NCBI GenBank assembly: GCA_934501435.1
Contig: CAKSTW010000003.1
Location: 124,001 to 188,000 of the forward strand
Direction: 5' to 3'
Source of the DNA: an uncultured Eubacteriales bacterium
GTDB lineage: Bacteria > Bacillota > Clostridia > Oscillospirales > UBA644
DNA length: 64,000 nucleotides
Within the stretch, counting starts at the first letter, position 1, and each line of letters opens with the position of its first letter. The notes under the pieces were generated by a model. It ran no database searches and was not told the origin of the DNA. It saw only the letters and a list, made by a program, of their open reading frames with translations. The position numbers and the translations under genes are program-made. Of this stretch, positions 17,570 to 26,292 are shown piece by piece.

Positions 17570-20050
17570 TTATCTTTCTATTTCTTCATTGACGAACGCT
17601 TCTATTATATCGCCCTCTTTGATGTCGTTGTATCTTTCGAGACCGATACCGCATTCGTAGCCCTCGGAAACCTCTTTCGCGTCGTCTTTGAAACGTCTGA
17701 GGGAGTCAATTTTACCTTCGTAAATGACTATTCCGTCGCGAACGAGTCGGACGTCGGCGCTTCTGGTTATCTTGCCCTGTTTTACATAACAGCCGGCAAT
17801 CGTTCCGATACCCGAAACCTTGAAAGTCTGTCTGACTTCGGCATGACCGAGAACGACTTCCTTAAATTTCGGAGCGAGCATACCTTTCATCGCGGCTTCT
17901 ATTTCCTCGATGCAATCATAAATTATCCTGTAAAGACGGATATCGACTTTGTCGTGTTCCGCTACGGTTTTGGCATTGCCCTCGGGACGGACGTTGAAGC
18001 CTACGATTATGGCGTTGGAGGCGGACGCGAGCATTACGTCGGATTCGTTTATCGCGCCGACGGCGCTGTGGACGACCTTGACCTTGACTTCGTCGTTCGA
18101 AAGTTTTTCAAGGGAGGATTTGACAGCCTCGACAGAGCCCTGAACGTCGGCTTTGATTATTATGTTGAGGTCTTTTACATGACCTTCTTTGATCTGAGCA
18201 AAGAGGTCGTCGAGAGAAACGTTCGAACGTTCCTTGAACTCCTCTTCTTTCTTGTCGTGCTTGCGCTGTTCGACAAGTTCTTTCGCCATTCTTTCGTCCT
18301 TTACGACGTGGAAGATATCTCCCGCCGCGGGAACTTCCGAAAGACCGACTATTTCGACGGGGACGGACGGACCTGCATCCTTTATTCTTTCGCCCTTATC
18401 GTTTATCATGACTCTGACTTTACCGACGGAGGTGCCTGCAACGACGATATCGCCGAGATGCAGAGTTCCGTTCTGGACAAGGACCGTCGCGACGGGTCCT
18501 CTGCCTTTATCGAGTTTCGATTCGATTATCGTACCCTTTGCTTCTCTGTTGGGGTTTGCCTTGAGTTCGGCGACGTCTGCCTGCAGAATGATATATTCGA
18601 GAAGATCGGATATACCTTCGTGTTTAAGAGCAGAGATCGGGAGACAGGGAACGTCTCCGCCCCACTGTTCGGGAACGAGTTCGTATTCGGTGAGAGCCTG
18701 CATCGTTCTGTCGAAGTCGGCTCCCGGTTTATCCATTTTGTTTACGGCAACGATAATGGGGACGTTTGCCGCCTTTGCGTGGTTTATCGCCTCGACGGTC
18801 TGCGGCATTATTCCGTCGTCGCCCGCGACAACAAGAACGACGATATCCGTGACCTGCGCGCCTCTTGCACGCATCGCGGTGAACGCCGCGTGACCCGGAG
18901 TGTCGATAAAGGTTATGTCTCTGCCGTTTATTTTAACGGTGTAAGCGCCTATATGCTGGGTAATACCGCCCGCTTCTCCCGAAACGACATTTGTTTTTCT
19001 TATTGCGTCAAGAAGAGAAGTCTTACCGTGGTCGACGTGTCCCATAACGACGACGACCGGACTTCTGGGAACGAGGTCTTCGGGTTTATCTTCGGTATCG
19101 TCGATAAGTTTATCTTCGATGGTAACGACGACTTCTTTCGAGACGGTCGCGCCGAGTTCTTCGGCGACAAGGGACGCGGTGTCATAGTCTATTATCTGCG
19201 ACGCGGACGCCATTATACCGAGAAGCATAAGTTTTTTGACGACTTCGGCGTTTGTCATACGCAGACGGGACGCAAGTTCGCTTACCGAAAGGGATTCCGG
19301 CAAAACGACGTTGCTGAGGTGCTTTTTCTTATCCTTTTCGTACTGCTCCATTCTGCGGAGTTTCGCCTGTTCGTCTTCTCTTTTCGACGACTGAACGGGT
19401 CTTCTGTTTTTATTCTTGATTTTCTGTTTGCTCTTACCGTAGTCTTTCTGACCTTTCGCGCCGGCTATTTCCTCAAGACGTTCGTCGTATTTCGAAAGAT
19501 TGACGTTCTGCTGAATACGGGTGTCGATGACTTTTACGACCTTGGAGCCCGAACGGATAGAACTGTCGGAATCGCTCTTGACAACGGTTACCGACTCGCC
19601 GAAATCATTCTTCGGCTTGAATTCGACGGTCTTCATTTTTTCACGCTGGACGGGTTTCTGCGGTTTACGGACGTTCTGGGGTTTCGCAGCCTGTTTTTCG
19701 GGAGTTTTTACAGCCTTTTCTTCTTTTTCGGCGGCTTTCTTTTCCGCCGCGGCTTTAGCCTCTTCGGCTTTTTTCAGTTCAGCCTCTTTTTTGGCTTTTG
19801 CCTCTTTTTCCTTCGCCTCTTTTGCGGAAACTTCCGCGCAATAGTCGAAGAACGCCTTCATATCGGTGCTTGCGTGCGCCTGGATATAATGGTCGAAGAT
19901 GTAGTTGAGTTCGTCTTCGTTAAGCACCGCGGTATGCGCCGACTTGGGCTCTTCCTTTCCGAATGCTTTACCGAGAAGAGAAGAGATCTCCTGCGGTTTT
20001 ACGCCGAGATCGCGGCTCAACTCGTTCATCTTGTATTTAATCGTACTCAT
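17570..20050 (-). CDS. infB: Translation initiation factor IF-2
   Basis: IF-2 is the GTPase that delivers initiator tRNA to the 30S subunit. This 826-residue form has IF2_N modules at the start and at about 245-300, a Lys/Ala/Glu-rich linker (about 70-140), and the G domain at about 330-500 with GHVDHGKTS, DTPGHAAF and NKMD. Domains II-IV follow, including the C-terminal fMet-tRNA-binding part. It begins four bases after ylxQ with a GGGAG RBS. Confidence 0.98.
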   Translation of the reverse strand: MSTIKYKMNELSRDLGVKPQEISSLLGKAFGKEEPKSAHTAVLNEDELNYIFDHYIQAHASTDMKAFFDYCAEVSAKEAKEKEAKAKKEAELKKAEEAKAAAEKKAAEKEEKAVKTPEKQAAKPQNVRKPQKPVQREKMKTVEFKPKNDFGESVTVVKSDSDSSIRSGSKVVKVIDTRIQQNVNLSKYDERLEEIAGAKGQKDYGKSKQKIKNKNRRPVQSSKREDEQAKLRRMEQYEKDKKKHLSNVVLPESLSVSELASRLRMTNAEVVKKLMLLGIMASASQIIDYDTASLVAEELGATVSKEVVVTIEDKLIDDTEDKPEDLVPRSPVVVVMGHVDHGKTSLLDAIRKTNVVSGEAGGITQHIGAYTVKINGRDITFIDTPGHAAFTAMRARGAQVTDIVVLVVAGDDGIMPQTVEAINHAKAANVPIIVAVNKMDKPGADFDRTMQALTEYELVPEQWGGDVPCLPISALKHEGISDLLEYIILQADVAELKANPNREAKGTIIESKLDKGRGPVATVLVQNGTLHLGDIVVAGTSVGKVRVMINDKGERIKDAGPSVPVEIVGLSEVPAAGDIFHVVKDERMAKELVEQRKHDKKEEEFKERSNVSLDDLFAQIKEGHVKDLNIIIKADVQGSVEAVKSSLEKLSNDEVKVKVVHSAVGAINESDVMLASASNAIIVGFNVRPEGNAKTVAEHDKVDIRLYRIIYDCIEEIEAAMKGMLAPKFKEVVLGHAEVRQTFKVSGIGTIAGCYVKQGKITRSADVRLVRDGIVIYEGKIDSLRRFKDDAKEVSEGYECGIGLERYNDIKEGDIIEAFVNEEIER

Positions 20051-20053
20051 AGG

Positions 20054-20350
20054 CTACTCCCTTTCTGTATCTGCGTATTTTTCCAGCTGTGTTGCGAAAT
20101 TTCCGTCCGTTATGCCGACTGCGGCGACATTGCCGCAACCGAGCAGTTTTCCGAGTTCTTCTTTTGTCATTTTAACCTCTGCATGAGGTCTTCGAAGAAG
20201 CCCGATGTTTCTTTTGGTCCGTTCCGACGCGTCCGACGCCGAAATTATGAGTTTTGCTTTTTCCGGTTTTTTTCCGAGGGCGTCAAGTCCCAGGATAACG
20301 TTGCCGGATTTTCTTGCAAACCCGAGAAGCGAACCGAATTTTTTATTCAT
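20054..20350 (-). CDS. ylxQ: L7Ae-family RNA-binding protein YlxQ
   Basis: This 98-residue protein belongs to the L7Ae/L30e/S12e kink-turn-binding group; the core pattern (LLGFARKSGNVILG, then KAKLIISASDAS) is clear. The start at 20350 is chosen over an upstream in-frame codon because AGAGGAAACAA lies directly before it. It overlaps the end of ylxR by eight bases. Its exact RNA target is not established in most species. Confidence 0.9.
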   Translation of the reverse strand: MNKKFGSLLGFARKSGNVILGLDALGKKPEKAKLIISASDASERTKRNIGLLRRPHAEVKMTKEELGKLLGCGNVAAVGITDGNFATQLEKYADTERE

Positions 20351-20642
20351 TTGTTTCCTCTGTTTTTTCAAGCAGAGCGCCGTATATTTCTTCGGGGACT
20401 TCGGTCTTCAAAGACCTCGTCATTCTGCCGCTTTTAATCGCCGCTTTTACACATTCTTCGCTGCGGCAGACATAGCAGCCTCTGCCCTGTCCTTTGCCCG
20501 TTTCGTCGATATACACTTTCTTATCGGGGGAAACGGCCACTCTTATCATATCGTTTTTATGCCGTCTTGCATTACAGGAAACGCACATTCGCGTAAAATT
20601 CCCGCTGTTGAAGACTTCCGCCTGTTTTTTCACTCGGATCAC
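20343..20642 (-). CDS. ylxR: YlxR (DUF448), RNase P modulator family
   Basis: This 99-residue basic protein has the DUF448 signature: a CVSCNARRHK motif near residue 19 and GRGCYVCRSEEC near 55. Family members bind RNA, and one has been described as modulating RNase P. The start is a GTG overlapping the nusA stop as GTGA; a second in-frame GTG three codons later is also possible. Context (nusA-ylxR-ylxQ-infB) is the classic Firmicutes order. Confidence 0.93.
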   Translation of the reverse strand: MIRVKKQAEVFNSGNFTRMCVSCNARRHKNDMIRVAVSPDKKVYIDETGKGQGRGCYVCRSEECVKAAIKSGRMTRSLKTEVPEEIYGALLEKTEETNE

Positions 20643-21667
20643 TCGCTTACGATGTCGATTTTATATTCGGTAAGTTTTGCCGCAAGACGGACGTTCTGTC
20701 CCGTTTTGCCGATTGCAAGGGAAAGTTTGTCTGCGGGAACGCAAACGCGGCAGGATCTTGCCTCCGGGTCTATCTCAAGCATACTTACGACCGCCGGAGA
20801 AAGAGACGCCGGAATGTATTTTGTCGGGTCGTCGTAGTATTTTATAAGGTCTATCCTCTCCCCTTTAAGGTTGTCGAGAATTGCGTTTATTCTCGACTGC
20901 TGAGGACCTATGCACGCGCCGACCGCGTCGATATTCGGGTCTTCGGCGTAGACCGCGACCTTTGTTCTCTGACCCGCTTCTCTCGAAATAGCCTTTATCT
21001 TTACGGTACCGTCCTGAATTTCGGGAACTTCGACCGCGAAAAGGGTCCTTATAAAGTCCGCTGACGCGCGGGAAAGAACGACTTCCTGATTTTTGGTATT
21101 CTTTCTTATATCGGTAACGCATACCTTGACGTATTCGCCCTCGGTGAAGGTCTCGCCGGGTATCTGTTCTCTCGCGTAAAGCGGAAGTTCGTTCTTGCCT
21201 ATTTCAAGATATACCGTTCTGTTCGGTTCTATTCTCTTTACAACGCCCGTAACGAGTTTGCCGCGGAGTTCTTCGAATTCTTTGAGCATCGAACCGTCTA
21301 CGGCTTCCCTTATGGCCTGGATAATGACGTTTTTACCGACCTTTGCGGCTATTCTTCCGACCGCGGTGGTGTCGTATTCCTGCTCGACGAAATCTCCGAG
21401 CTGATATTTCGCGTTTATCTTCTTCGCATCTTCAAGAGATATTCCCATATTCTCGGGAGTGACCTCTTCGACTACTTCGCGGCGGATACACACCCTGAAA
21501 GACGCCTTATCCCTGTCGAAAGTCACGACTACGTTTTCGGGATTGACGTTTCTGTCTCTTTTAACGGTTTTTTCTATCGCTTCTCTTATTTTTTCAAGCA
21601 TATAGTCCTGCGGTATGCCCTTTTCCTCTTCAAGAAGGGCAAGTGCTTCATAAAAGTCGGCGTTCAT
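20639..21667 (-). CDS. nusA: Transcription termination/antitermination factor NusA
   Basis: NusA binds RNA polymerase and modulates pausing, termination and antitermination. The 342-residue protein has the N-terminal polymerase-binding domain (about 1-125), an S1 domain (about 133-200) and two KH domains (about 230-342, with GACIGPQQSRI and AIGKTGQNVRLAAKL). It lacks the C-terminal acidic repeats of E. coli NusA, as is normal in Firmicutes. The RBS is AAGGAG. Confidence 0.97.
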   Translation of the reverse strand: MNADFYEALALLEEEKGIPQDYMLEKIREAIEKTVKRDRNVNPENVVVTFDRDKASFRVCIRREVVEEVTPENMGISLEDAKKINAKYQLGDFVEQEYDTTAVGRIAAKVGKNVIIQAIREAVDGSMLKEFEELRGKLVTGVVKRIEPNRTVYLEIGKNELPLYAREQIPGETFTEGEYVKVCVTDIRKNTKNQEVVLSRASADFIRTLFAVEVPEIQDGTVKIKAISREAGQRTKVAVYAEDPNIDAVGACIGPQQSRINAILDNLKGERIDLIKYYDDPTKYIPASLSPAVVSMLEIDPEARSCRVCVPADKLSLAIGKTGQNVRLAAKLTEYKIDIVSE

Positions 21668-21680
21668 TTTAGTTCTCCTT

Positions 21681-22127
21681 TTATATTAAGTCTACGATGA
21701 TCTTTGATATGTCTTTGCGGGGAATTTTTATTTCTTTCTCCGTAAAAAGCGTGATTTCTTCGGGGGTGAAACTTTCAAGTTTACCCATAAGTTTCTTCGT
21801 TCCGTCAAGAGCGCCGAAAAGTCTCACTTCGACTTCGTTTCCGACAAATTTCGACAGGTGATTATCGGTCTTCAGTTCTCTTATAAGTCCCGCGGAAGAA
21901 ACTTCGAGAATATAACTGCGGTCTATCGGGTCGGCTTCGTCGAGAAGAACGTCGATTTTCCTCGAAACGTTTTCGCAGTCGTTTATCCCGACGCCGCCGT
22001 CTTTATCTATAAAAACGCGCAGATAATAGTCGGGGCCTTCTTTCTTGAATTCGACAGCCCACAGATCAAGGCCTTCGCCCTCAACTACGGGACGCACTAT
22101 ATCGGTTACGGTCGATACTATACTCAC
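21681..22127 (-). CDS. rimP: Ribosome maturation factor RimP
   Basis: RimP assists 30S subunit assembly. The 148-residue protein has the YhbC-type N-terminal alpha/beta domain (LRVFIDKDGGVGINDC) and a C-terminal SH3-like domain. The start is GTG at 22127; an ATG a few bases upstream is out of frame and followed at once by TGA. The AAAGG RBS suits the GTG. It is the first gene of the nusA-infB operon. Confidence 0.95.
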   Translation of the reverse strand: MSIVSTVTDIVRPVVEGEGLDLWAVEFKKEGPDYYLRVFIDKDGGVGINDCENVSRKIDVLLDEADPIDRSYILEVSSAGLIRELKTDNHLSKFVGNEVEVRLFGALDGTKKLMGKLESFTPEEITLFTEKEIKIPRKDISKIIVDLI

Positions 22128-22152
22128 GTCATTGTATCCTTTCTCATTAAAA

Positions 22153-22174
22153 GAAGAGCGGTTGCCCGCTCTTC
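22153..22174 (-). promoter_or_regulatory. Perfect 9-bp hairpin with GCAA loop at the 5' end of the rimP mRNA
   Basis: The arms 22153-22161 and 22166-22174 pair perfectly with a GCAA tetraloop on the minus strand. The hairpin begins at about the predicted transcription start, too early for a normal intrinsic terminator, and is followed by only four U. A 5' stabilising structure or a NusA/RimP-responsive element are both possible. Confidence 0.6.
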
Positions 22175-22181
22175 CTCTGTG

Positions 22182-22210
22182 ATTATACCACTATAATAAG
22201 TAAAAAGCAA
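22182..22210 (-). promoter_or_regulatory. Sigma-A-type promoter of the rimP-nusA-infB operon
   Basis: TTGCTT (22205-22210) and TATAAT (22182-22187) are separated by 17 bases on the minus strand. The start of transcription would fall at about 22175, leaving a leader of about 48 bases before rimP. Confidence 0.8.
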
Positions 22211-22293
22211 TAGAACAGCCGAAAAAGTCACAAACATTTAATGTTTTGTTCATAATTTTATGCTATTATCAAAAAAAACGGGAGAAACGGTTT

Positions 22294-22965
22294 ATGGTAC
22301 ATTTCGGAAACGACTGGGATGAAGTATTAAAAGGCGAATTCGACAGAGAATATTATCACTGTATCAGAAAATTTCTTATAAACGAATATAAAACGCAGAA
22401 GATATACCCGTCGATGTACGATATTTTCAACGCGCAGAAATATACGGCGTATTCCGACGTCAAAGCCGTTATCCTGGGGCAGGACCCGTATCACCGTCCG
22501 GGACAGGCTCACGGACTTTCCTTTTCGGTGAAAAAGGGCGTTCCTATCCCGCCGTCGCTCGTCAATATATATAAGGAAATCCACGACGATATCGGTCTGC
22601 CGATACCGAGCCACGGAGAACTCACCTATTGGGCGAAAAACGGGGTGCTTCTTCTCAACACCGTTCTTACCGTAAGAGAAGGTCAGGCGGGAAGCCACCG
22701 CGGTCACGGCTGGGAGGCTTATACGAACAGGGTCATCGAAGAACTCAACAAGCGCGAAAAACCGATGGTGTTTTTACTGTGGGGAAGCGACGCAAGATCG
22801 AAGAAAAAACTCATAACAAACGAAAGACACCTTGTTCTGGAGGCGGCGCATCCGAGTCCGCTGTCGGCATACAACGGCTTTTTCGGCTGCCGTCATTTTT
22901 CGAAATGCAACAATTTTCTCTTAAAAAACGGAAACACTCCCGTCGATTGGCGGATACCCGACTGA
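22294..22965 (+). CDS. ung: Uracil-DNA glycosylase (family 1)
   Basis: Ung removes uracil from DNA as the first step of base-excision repair. The 223-residue protein has the catalytic water-activating motif GQDPYHRPGQAHGLSFSV near residue 62 and the C-terminal AAHPSPLSAYNGFFG leucine-loop motif. The start at 22294 is preceded by GGGAGAAACGGTTT; upstream in-frame codons lack an RBS and family similarity. It is transcribed divergently from rimP. Confidence 0.97.
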   Translation: MVHFGNDWDEVLKGEFDREYYHCIRKFLINEYKTQKIYPSMYDIFNAQKYTAYSDVKAVILGQDPYHRPGQAHGLSFSVKKGVPIPPSLVNIYKEIHDDIGLPIPSHGELTYWAKNGVLLLNTVLTVREGQAGSHRGHGWEAYTNRVIEELNKREKPMVFLLWGSDARSKKKLITNERHLVLEAAHPSPLSAYNGFFGCRHFSKCNNFLLKNGNTPVDWRIPD

Positions 22966-22995
22966 TGTCGTCACAGTTTGTTCAAAAAAAATGTC

Positions 22996-23024
22996 TTGAC
23001 AAAAAGATTCGGTAATGATATAAT
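22996..23024 (+). promoter_or_regulatory. Consensus sigma-A promoter of tRNA-Lys
   Basis: TTGACA (22996-23001) and TATAAT (23019-23024) with a 17-base spacer form a perfect consensus promoter about 33 bases before the tRNA. Confidence 0.9.
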
Positions 23025-23056
23025 ATACAAGCGTTCCGAAGTATCGGGGCGTGAAT

Positions 23057-23132
23057 GATCCATTAGCTCAGTAGGTAGAGCACATGACTTTTAATCATGG
23101 TGTCCGGAGTTCGACTCTCCGATGGATCACCA
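23057..23132 (+). tRNA. tRNA-Lys (anticodon TTT)
   Basis: The 76-base gene folds as a cloverleaf. The acceptor arms GATCCAT/ATGGATC pair, the anticodon stem CATGA/TCATG encloses CTTTTAA (anticodon TTT), and the T arm is TCCGG-AGTTCGACT-CTCCGA. The terminal CCA (23130-23132) is encoded. It stands alone between ung and a methyltransferase gene. Confidence 0.97.
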
Positions 23133-23143
23133 CTAAAAGAGCG

Positions 23144-23175
23144 GTCGAACGCATATTGCGTTCGACTGTTTGTTT
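23144..23175 (+). terminator. Terminator after tRNA-Lys
   Basis: Perfect 10-bp stem (23144-23153 with 23157-23166), three-base loop, followed by an interrupted T run. It ends before the RBS of the next gene. Confidence 0.7.
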
Positions 23176-23190
23176 ATACGGGAGATTTTT

Positions 23191-24348
23191 ATGAACCATA
23201 AGCAGAAAAGCAAGATCGACTTTTTCCTCGGCGGTTTTGAGGAAAAATACGAAAACGGAAAAGACTATTTTCTCGGGATTTCCCTCGCTTTTACTTCCGG
23301 AAGAAAAGAATACACGGGAGAAGTAAGAGCCGAAGACGGAAAACTTATCCTTTCTTTTGCGGGGGACCGCGCTTTCTCTTCTTTTGCAGAACTTTCCGCC
23401 GAACTTTCCGAAACGGCGCTCAAATACGACGCCGCGAAAATAGGATACAGAGAACGCGGAATAACAACCTTTCTCGAGGCGGACGACCGAAACGTAAAAC
23501 TCTCGAAAAAAGAAACGAACGACCTTGTTTCCGCCCCGCAGCTCAAAGAAAAAAGTTACAATATAAATCTGCATAAAGCAAAAGACCTGCTTTTCGCTCT
23601 CGGATACACGACCGAGGACGGGAAATTAAAAAACGACAAGATAAGAAAATACAACCAGACCGACCGATTCGTCGAACTTATAAAGCCTCTTTTTACCGAA
23701 GGCAAAAAGCTAACGGTCGTCGACTGTGCCTGCGGGAAAAGTTATCTTTCGTTTGTCTTAAACTACTGGCTCTGGCAGGAAAAACGGATAAAGGCGAAGT
23801 TTATAGGGCTTGACATCTCCGAAAAAGTAATCGAAGAAAGCAAAAAGACAGCCGAAAAACTCGGATATTCGAATATGGAATTTATCCGCACAGACCTTTC
23901 GCAGCTCGAAACTTCGGGGCTTGACAAAAACACAGTTCCCGACGTTGTTATTTCCCTGCACGCCTGCGACGTCGCAACTGATATGGCGCTCGGATATGCG
24001 ATAAGGAACAATGCGCAGAGCATTATCTGCGTTCCCTGCTGTCACAAGGAAATGCTCGACAGATTCAAAAATAAGGATATCGACACTCTTACCCAATCGC
24101 ACGGAGTCATGCGCGCCCGTTTCAACGCGATAATGACCGACTGCATAAGAATGTTGAAACTCGAAGCGTGCGGCTACGACGTTTCCTGCGTGGAATACTG
24201 TTCCCCTCTCGACACTCCGAAAAATCTGCTTATAAAAGCGATAAAAGTTTTGGACAGAAACGCCGAAAAAGAAAAGGAATACCGCGAAACGATAAAGAAT
24301 TTCGGAGTATTCCCGTCAATAGAGATATATTCAAGAAAAGAAGATTAA
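23191..24348 (+). CDS. Class I SAM-dependent methyltransferase, METTL25/RRNAD1-like
   Basis: This 385-residue protein has a Rossmann SAM-binding core in its second half: VVDCACGKSYLSF (motif I, about residue 180), GLDISEKVIEESK, and the HACDVATD and CVPCCHKEM motifs seen in the METTL25/RRNAD1 group. The first about 125 residues are a separate domain of unknown function. The start at 23191 follows a GGGAG RBS; an ATG seven codons earlier lacks one. The last four bases overlap the end of spoIIE on the opposite strand. The substrate (RNA or protein) is not known. Confidence 0.85.
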   Translation: MNHKQKSKIDFFLGGFEEKYENGKDYFLGISLAFTSGRKEYTGEVRAEDGKLILSFAGDRAFSSFAELSAELSETALKYDAAKIGYRERGITTFLEADDRNVKLSKKETNDLVSAPQLKEKSYNINLHKAKDLLFALGYTTEDGKLKNDKIRKYNQTDRFVELIKPLFTEGKKLTVVDCACGKSYLSFVLNYWLWQEKRIKAKFIGLDISEKVIEESKKTAEKLGYSNMEFIRTDLSQLETSGLDKNTVPDVVISLHACDVATDMALGYAIRNNAQSIICVPCCHKEMLDRFKNKDIDTLTQSHGVMRARFNAIMTDCIRMLKLEACGYDVSCVEYCSPLDTPKNLLIKAIKVLDRNAEKEKEYRETIKNFGVFPSIEIYSRKED

Positions 24349-26141
24349 GAAATTTTTGCCGCGACGACCGAAATATCGTCCTTATACAGAAGTCCGAGAG
24401 TTTCGGCGGCGTACATTATCTTGCCCGTGATATCGACGGCGCTGTCGTCTTTTTCGACTTTCAGCCCGCAGAGATATTCCTCGAAAACGGCGGGTCCCAA
24501 AGAAAGAAAACCGTCGGAGATCATCACGATAATATCGCCCGGCACAAGTTTGCATTTGTTATACTCGATGTTTATTTCATCAAGTACCCCTATCGGCACC
24601 GAGGCAGTTCCTATTTCGTAGGAATTGCCTTTTCTTATTATATAAGTCGGAGCGGCGCCCGCTTTATAGAATTCGGCGATCCCGTTCCGCCTGTCGATAC
24701 AGCAGAGGTCGACGCCCATAATTATTTCTTCGCCGTCTCTCGAAAGAAAATCGTTGAGAGCGCGCAGGCAATCCTTTTCCGAAAGACCGTTATCGGTAAG
24801 TTTTTTGATTATTCCGCTGCCGCGGCGGCTTTGAGCGGACGCCTCGTTTCCCGTTCCCATTCCGTCGACTATATACACGAACTCCCTGTCGTCGGCAGTC
24901 CTGAAATTTCCGACGCTGTCACCGCACAGTTTTTCGCCCATTTTCGCGCTCGAAACCTTTGAAAGTTCAATATTGAGAAGGCCTTCCCCGTCCGTTTTTA
25001 TGTTGCAGATCTCTTTGAGTTCCTTTCTCCGCACACAACCGCTTAAAAATTCCGACGGGACGTTTCTTGTATTCCCCGACCGTATCTTCATAAAGCAGTC
25101 TTTTGTAAACGCATAGTTTTCGCTCCAGCAGATAAGTTTTTTCGGGCAGTTGTCGCAAAGTTTTTCGGGGTTATTGCCGCTGACGGCGCCGTCCGTTTTC
25201 TTTATTCTGTATTTTTTGCCCGAAAGCATCGGAAGCGACGGGATAAAACGGGTAAGAAACGCTGTCTTCACCTTGTCGTTGACAAGAATAAAGACAAGCG
25301 ACGCAAGCAGAGTAGTGACGCAAAGAGTCACCGCGTCGTTCCCGAACCCCGTATAGATAAGAAAGGAAAGACACGCCGACAGAAAGCCGAACGGTACGAA
25401 AAACCGCGAAAAATCGCGGAGAAGAGAGGAAAGGATCCCGCCGATAACAAGGAGAGCGAGAAAATATACGCTCCTGCCGTTAAGAAGACAGGAAAGTCCT
25501 CCGATGATAACCGAAAACGACACGGTATAAAACAGGTTTGTTTTTACCGAAAGGCACAGAACCGTAAAAATCATAATGACGGCTGCGGTATCAAAAAGAA
25601 GTCTTCCGCAGAAGCCCATGCCGCAAAGGACCGCGGAAACGGAAAAGACCGTGGAGATAAAAAAGACGTTCGGATCGCCCTTCCTGCGTTCTTTCGCGTT
25701 TTTTGCATACTCCATCGCCGTTGCGGAGACCGCGCCTATAAGCCCGCTGAGAGCAAAAAGCAGATTTTCGTAAAATGTATAGTTATAGATAAGCGCGCCG
25801 AAAACTTCGGCAAGCAGAACTCCCCACAAAGACGAGATAAAGACCTTAACGTAGCCGGGGAAAGTAAATTTCGGCATAATATAACGGGAGGAAACGAAAA
25901 CCGCGACAAGCGCCGCGGCAATTCGCAAAAAATCTTCTCCGCCGATTATCGCCGCGAAAACGCACCCTAAAAAAGACGGGAAAGAGCCGACCGCCGTCAG
26001 AGCGAAGGCAATCGGCCGTCCTCCGAAAACGCGGAGCGCGCAGGAGAATACGCCCGTCAGAAAATCGAGAAGCGCGCCCGTCGCCTTTTTCATATTTATT
26101 TTATCGGCAAGCAAAACTTCGCCGTACCCTTTTACTTTCAT
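24345..26141 (-). CDS. spoIIE: Stage II sporulation protein E (PP2C-type phosphatase)
   Basis: SpoIIE is the membrane phosphatase that dephosphorylates SpoIIAA and so activates sigma-F in the forespore. The N-terminal about 300 residues are hydrophobic with about ten transmembrane segments. A Cys-rich linker (CDNCPKKLICW) follows. The C-terminal PP2C domain has the metal-binding motifs VDGMGTG, ISDGFLSL and DDISVV. At 598 residues it is shorter than the B. subtilis protein (827), as in many Clostridia. The RBS is AAAGGACGG. This gene indicates that the organism sporulates or descends from sporulators. Confidence 0.93.
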   Translation of the reverse strand: MKVKGYGEVLLADKINMKKATGALLDFLTGVFSCALRVFGGRPIAFALTAVGSFPSFLGCVFAAIIGGEDFLRIAAALVAVFVSSRYIMPKFTFPGYVKVFISSLWGVLLAEVFGALIYNYTFYENLLFALSGLIGAVSATAMEYAKNAKERRKGDPNVFFISTVFSVSAVLCGMGFCGRLLFDTAAVIMIFTVLCLSVKTNLFYTVSFSVIIGGLSCLLNGRSVYFLALLVIGGILSSLLRDFSRFFVPFGFLSACLSFLIYTGFGNDAVTLCVTTLLASLVFILVNDKVKTAFLTRFIPSLPMLSGKKYRIKKTDGAVSGNNPEKLCDNCPKKLICWSENYAFTKDCFMKIRSGNTRNVPSEFLSGCVRRKELKEICNIKTDGEGLLNIELSKVSSAKMGEKLCGDSVGNFRTADDREFVYIVDGMGTGNEASAQSRRGSGIIKKLTDNGLSEKDCLRALNDFLSRDGEEIIMGVDLCCIDRRNGIAEFYKAGAAPTYIIRKGNSYEIGTASVPIGVLDEINIEYNKCKLVPGDIIVMISDGFLSLGPAVFEEYLCGLKVEKDDSAVDITGKIMYAAETLGLLYKDDISVVAAKIS

Positions 26142-26173
26142 TTTTATCCGTCCTTTTTCTTTGTTCGGACTGA

Positions 26174-26209
26174 ATTATAACATAAACGGCAGGATAAACA
26201 ATGTCGCAA
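26174..26209 (-). promoter_or_regulatory. spoIIE promoter region with a Spo0A-box-like site
   Basis: A TATAAT (26174-26179) has a weak TTGTTT (26196-26201) 16 bases upstream on the minus strand. Overlapping the upstream side, TGTCGCAA on the plus strand (26202-26209) differs from the Spo0A box core TGTCGAA at one position. Spo0A control of spoIIE is known in B. subtilis; here it is an inference. Confidence 0.5.
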
Positions 26210-26248
26210 AAGGGCTTAAAACATAAAGGTCAGTTGTCTTTTTCAGTC

Positions 26249-26289
26249 AAAAACCGCAGTGCCAGCCTTGGGCTGGCACTGCGGTTTTT
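26249..26289. terminator. Perfect 19-bp bidirectional terminator hairpin
   Basis: The arms 26249-26267 and 26271-26289 are perfectly complementary with a three-base loop, with A and T runs at either end, so the structure can act on both strands. It ends the CotH-protein gene and lies upstream of the spoIIE promoter. Confidence 0.92.
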
Positions 26290-26292
26290 ATT

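Noticed and set aside
17843..20437. Plus-strand open frame of 864 codons opposite infB and ylxQ
   Set aside because: It mirrors the well-conserved infB gene in another frame, has no RBS, and its translation is Phe/Arg/Tyr-rich without domains. It results from GAC/GAA-rich codon use on the other strand.
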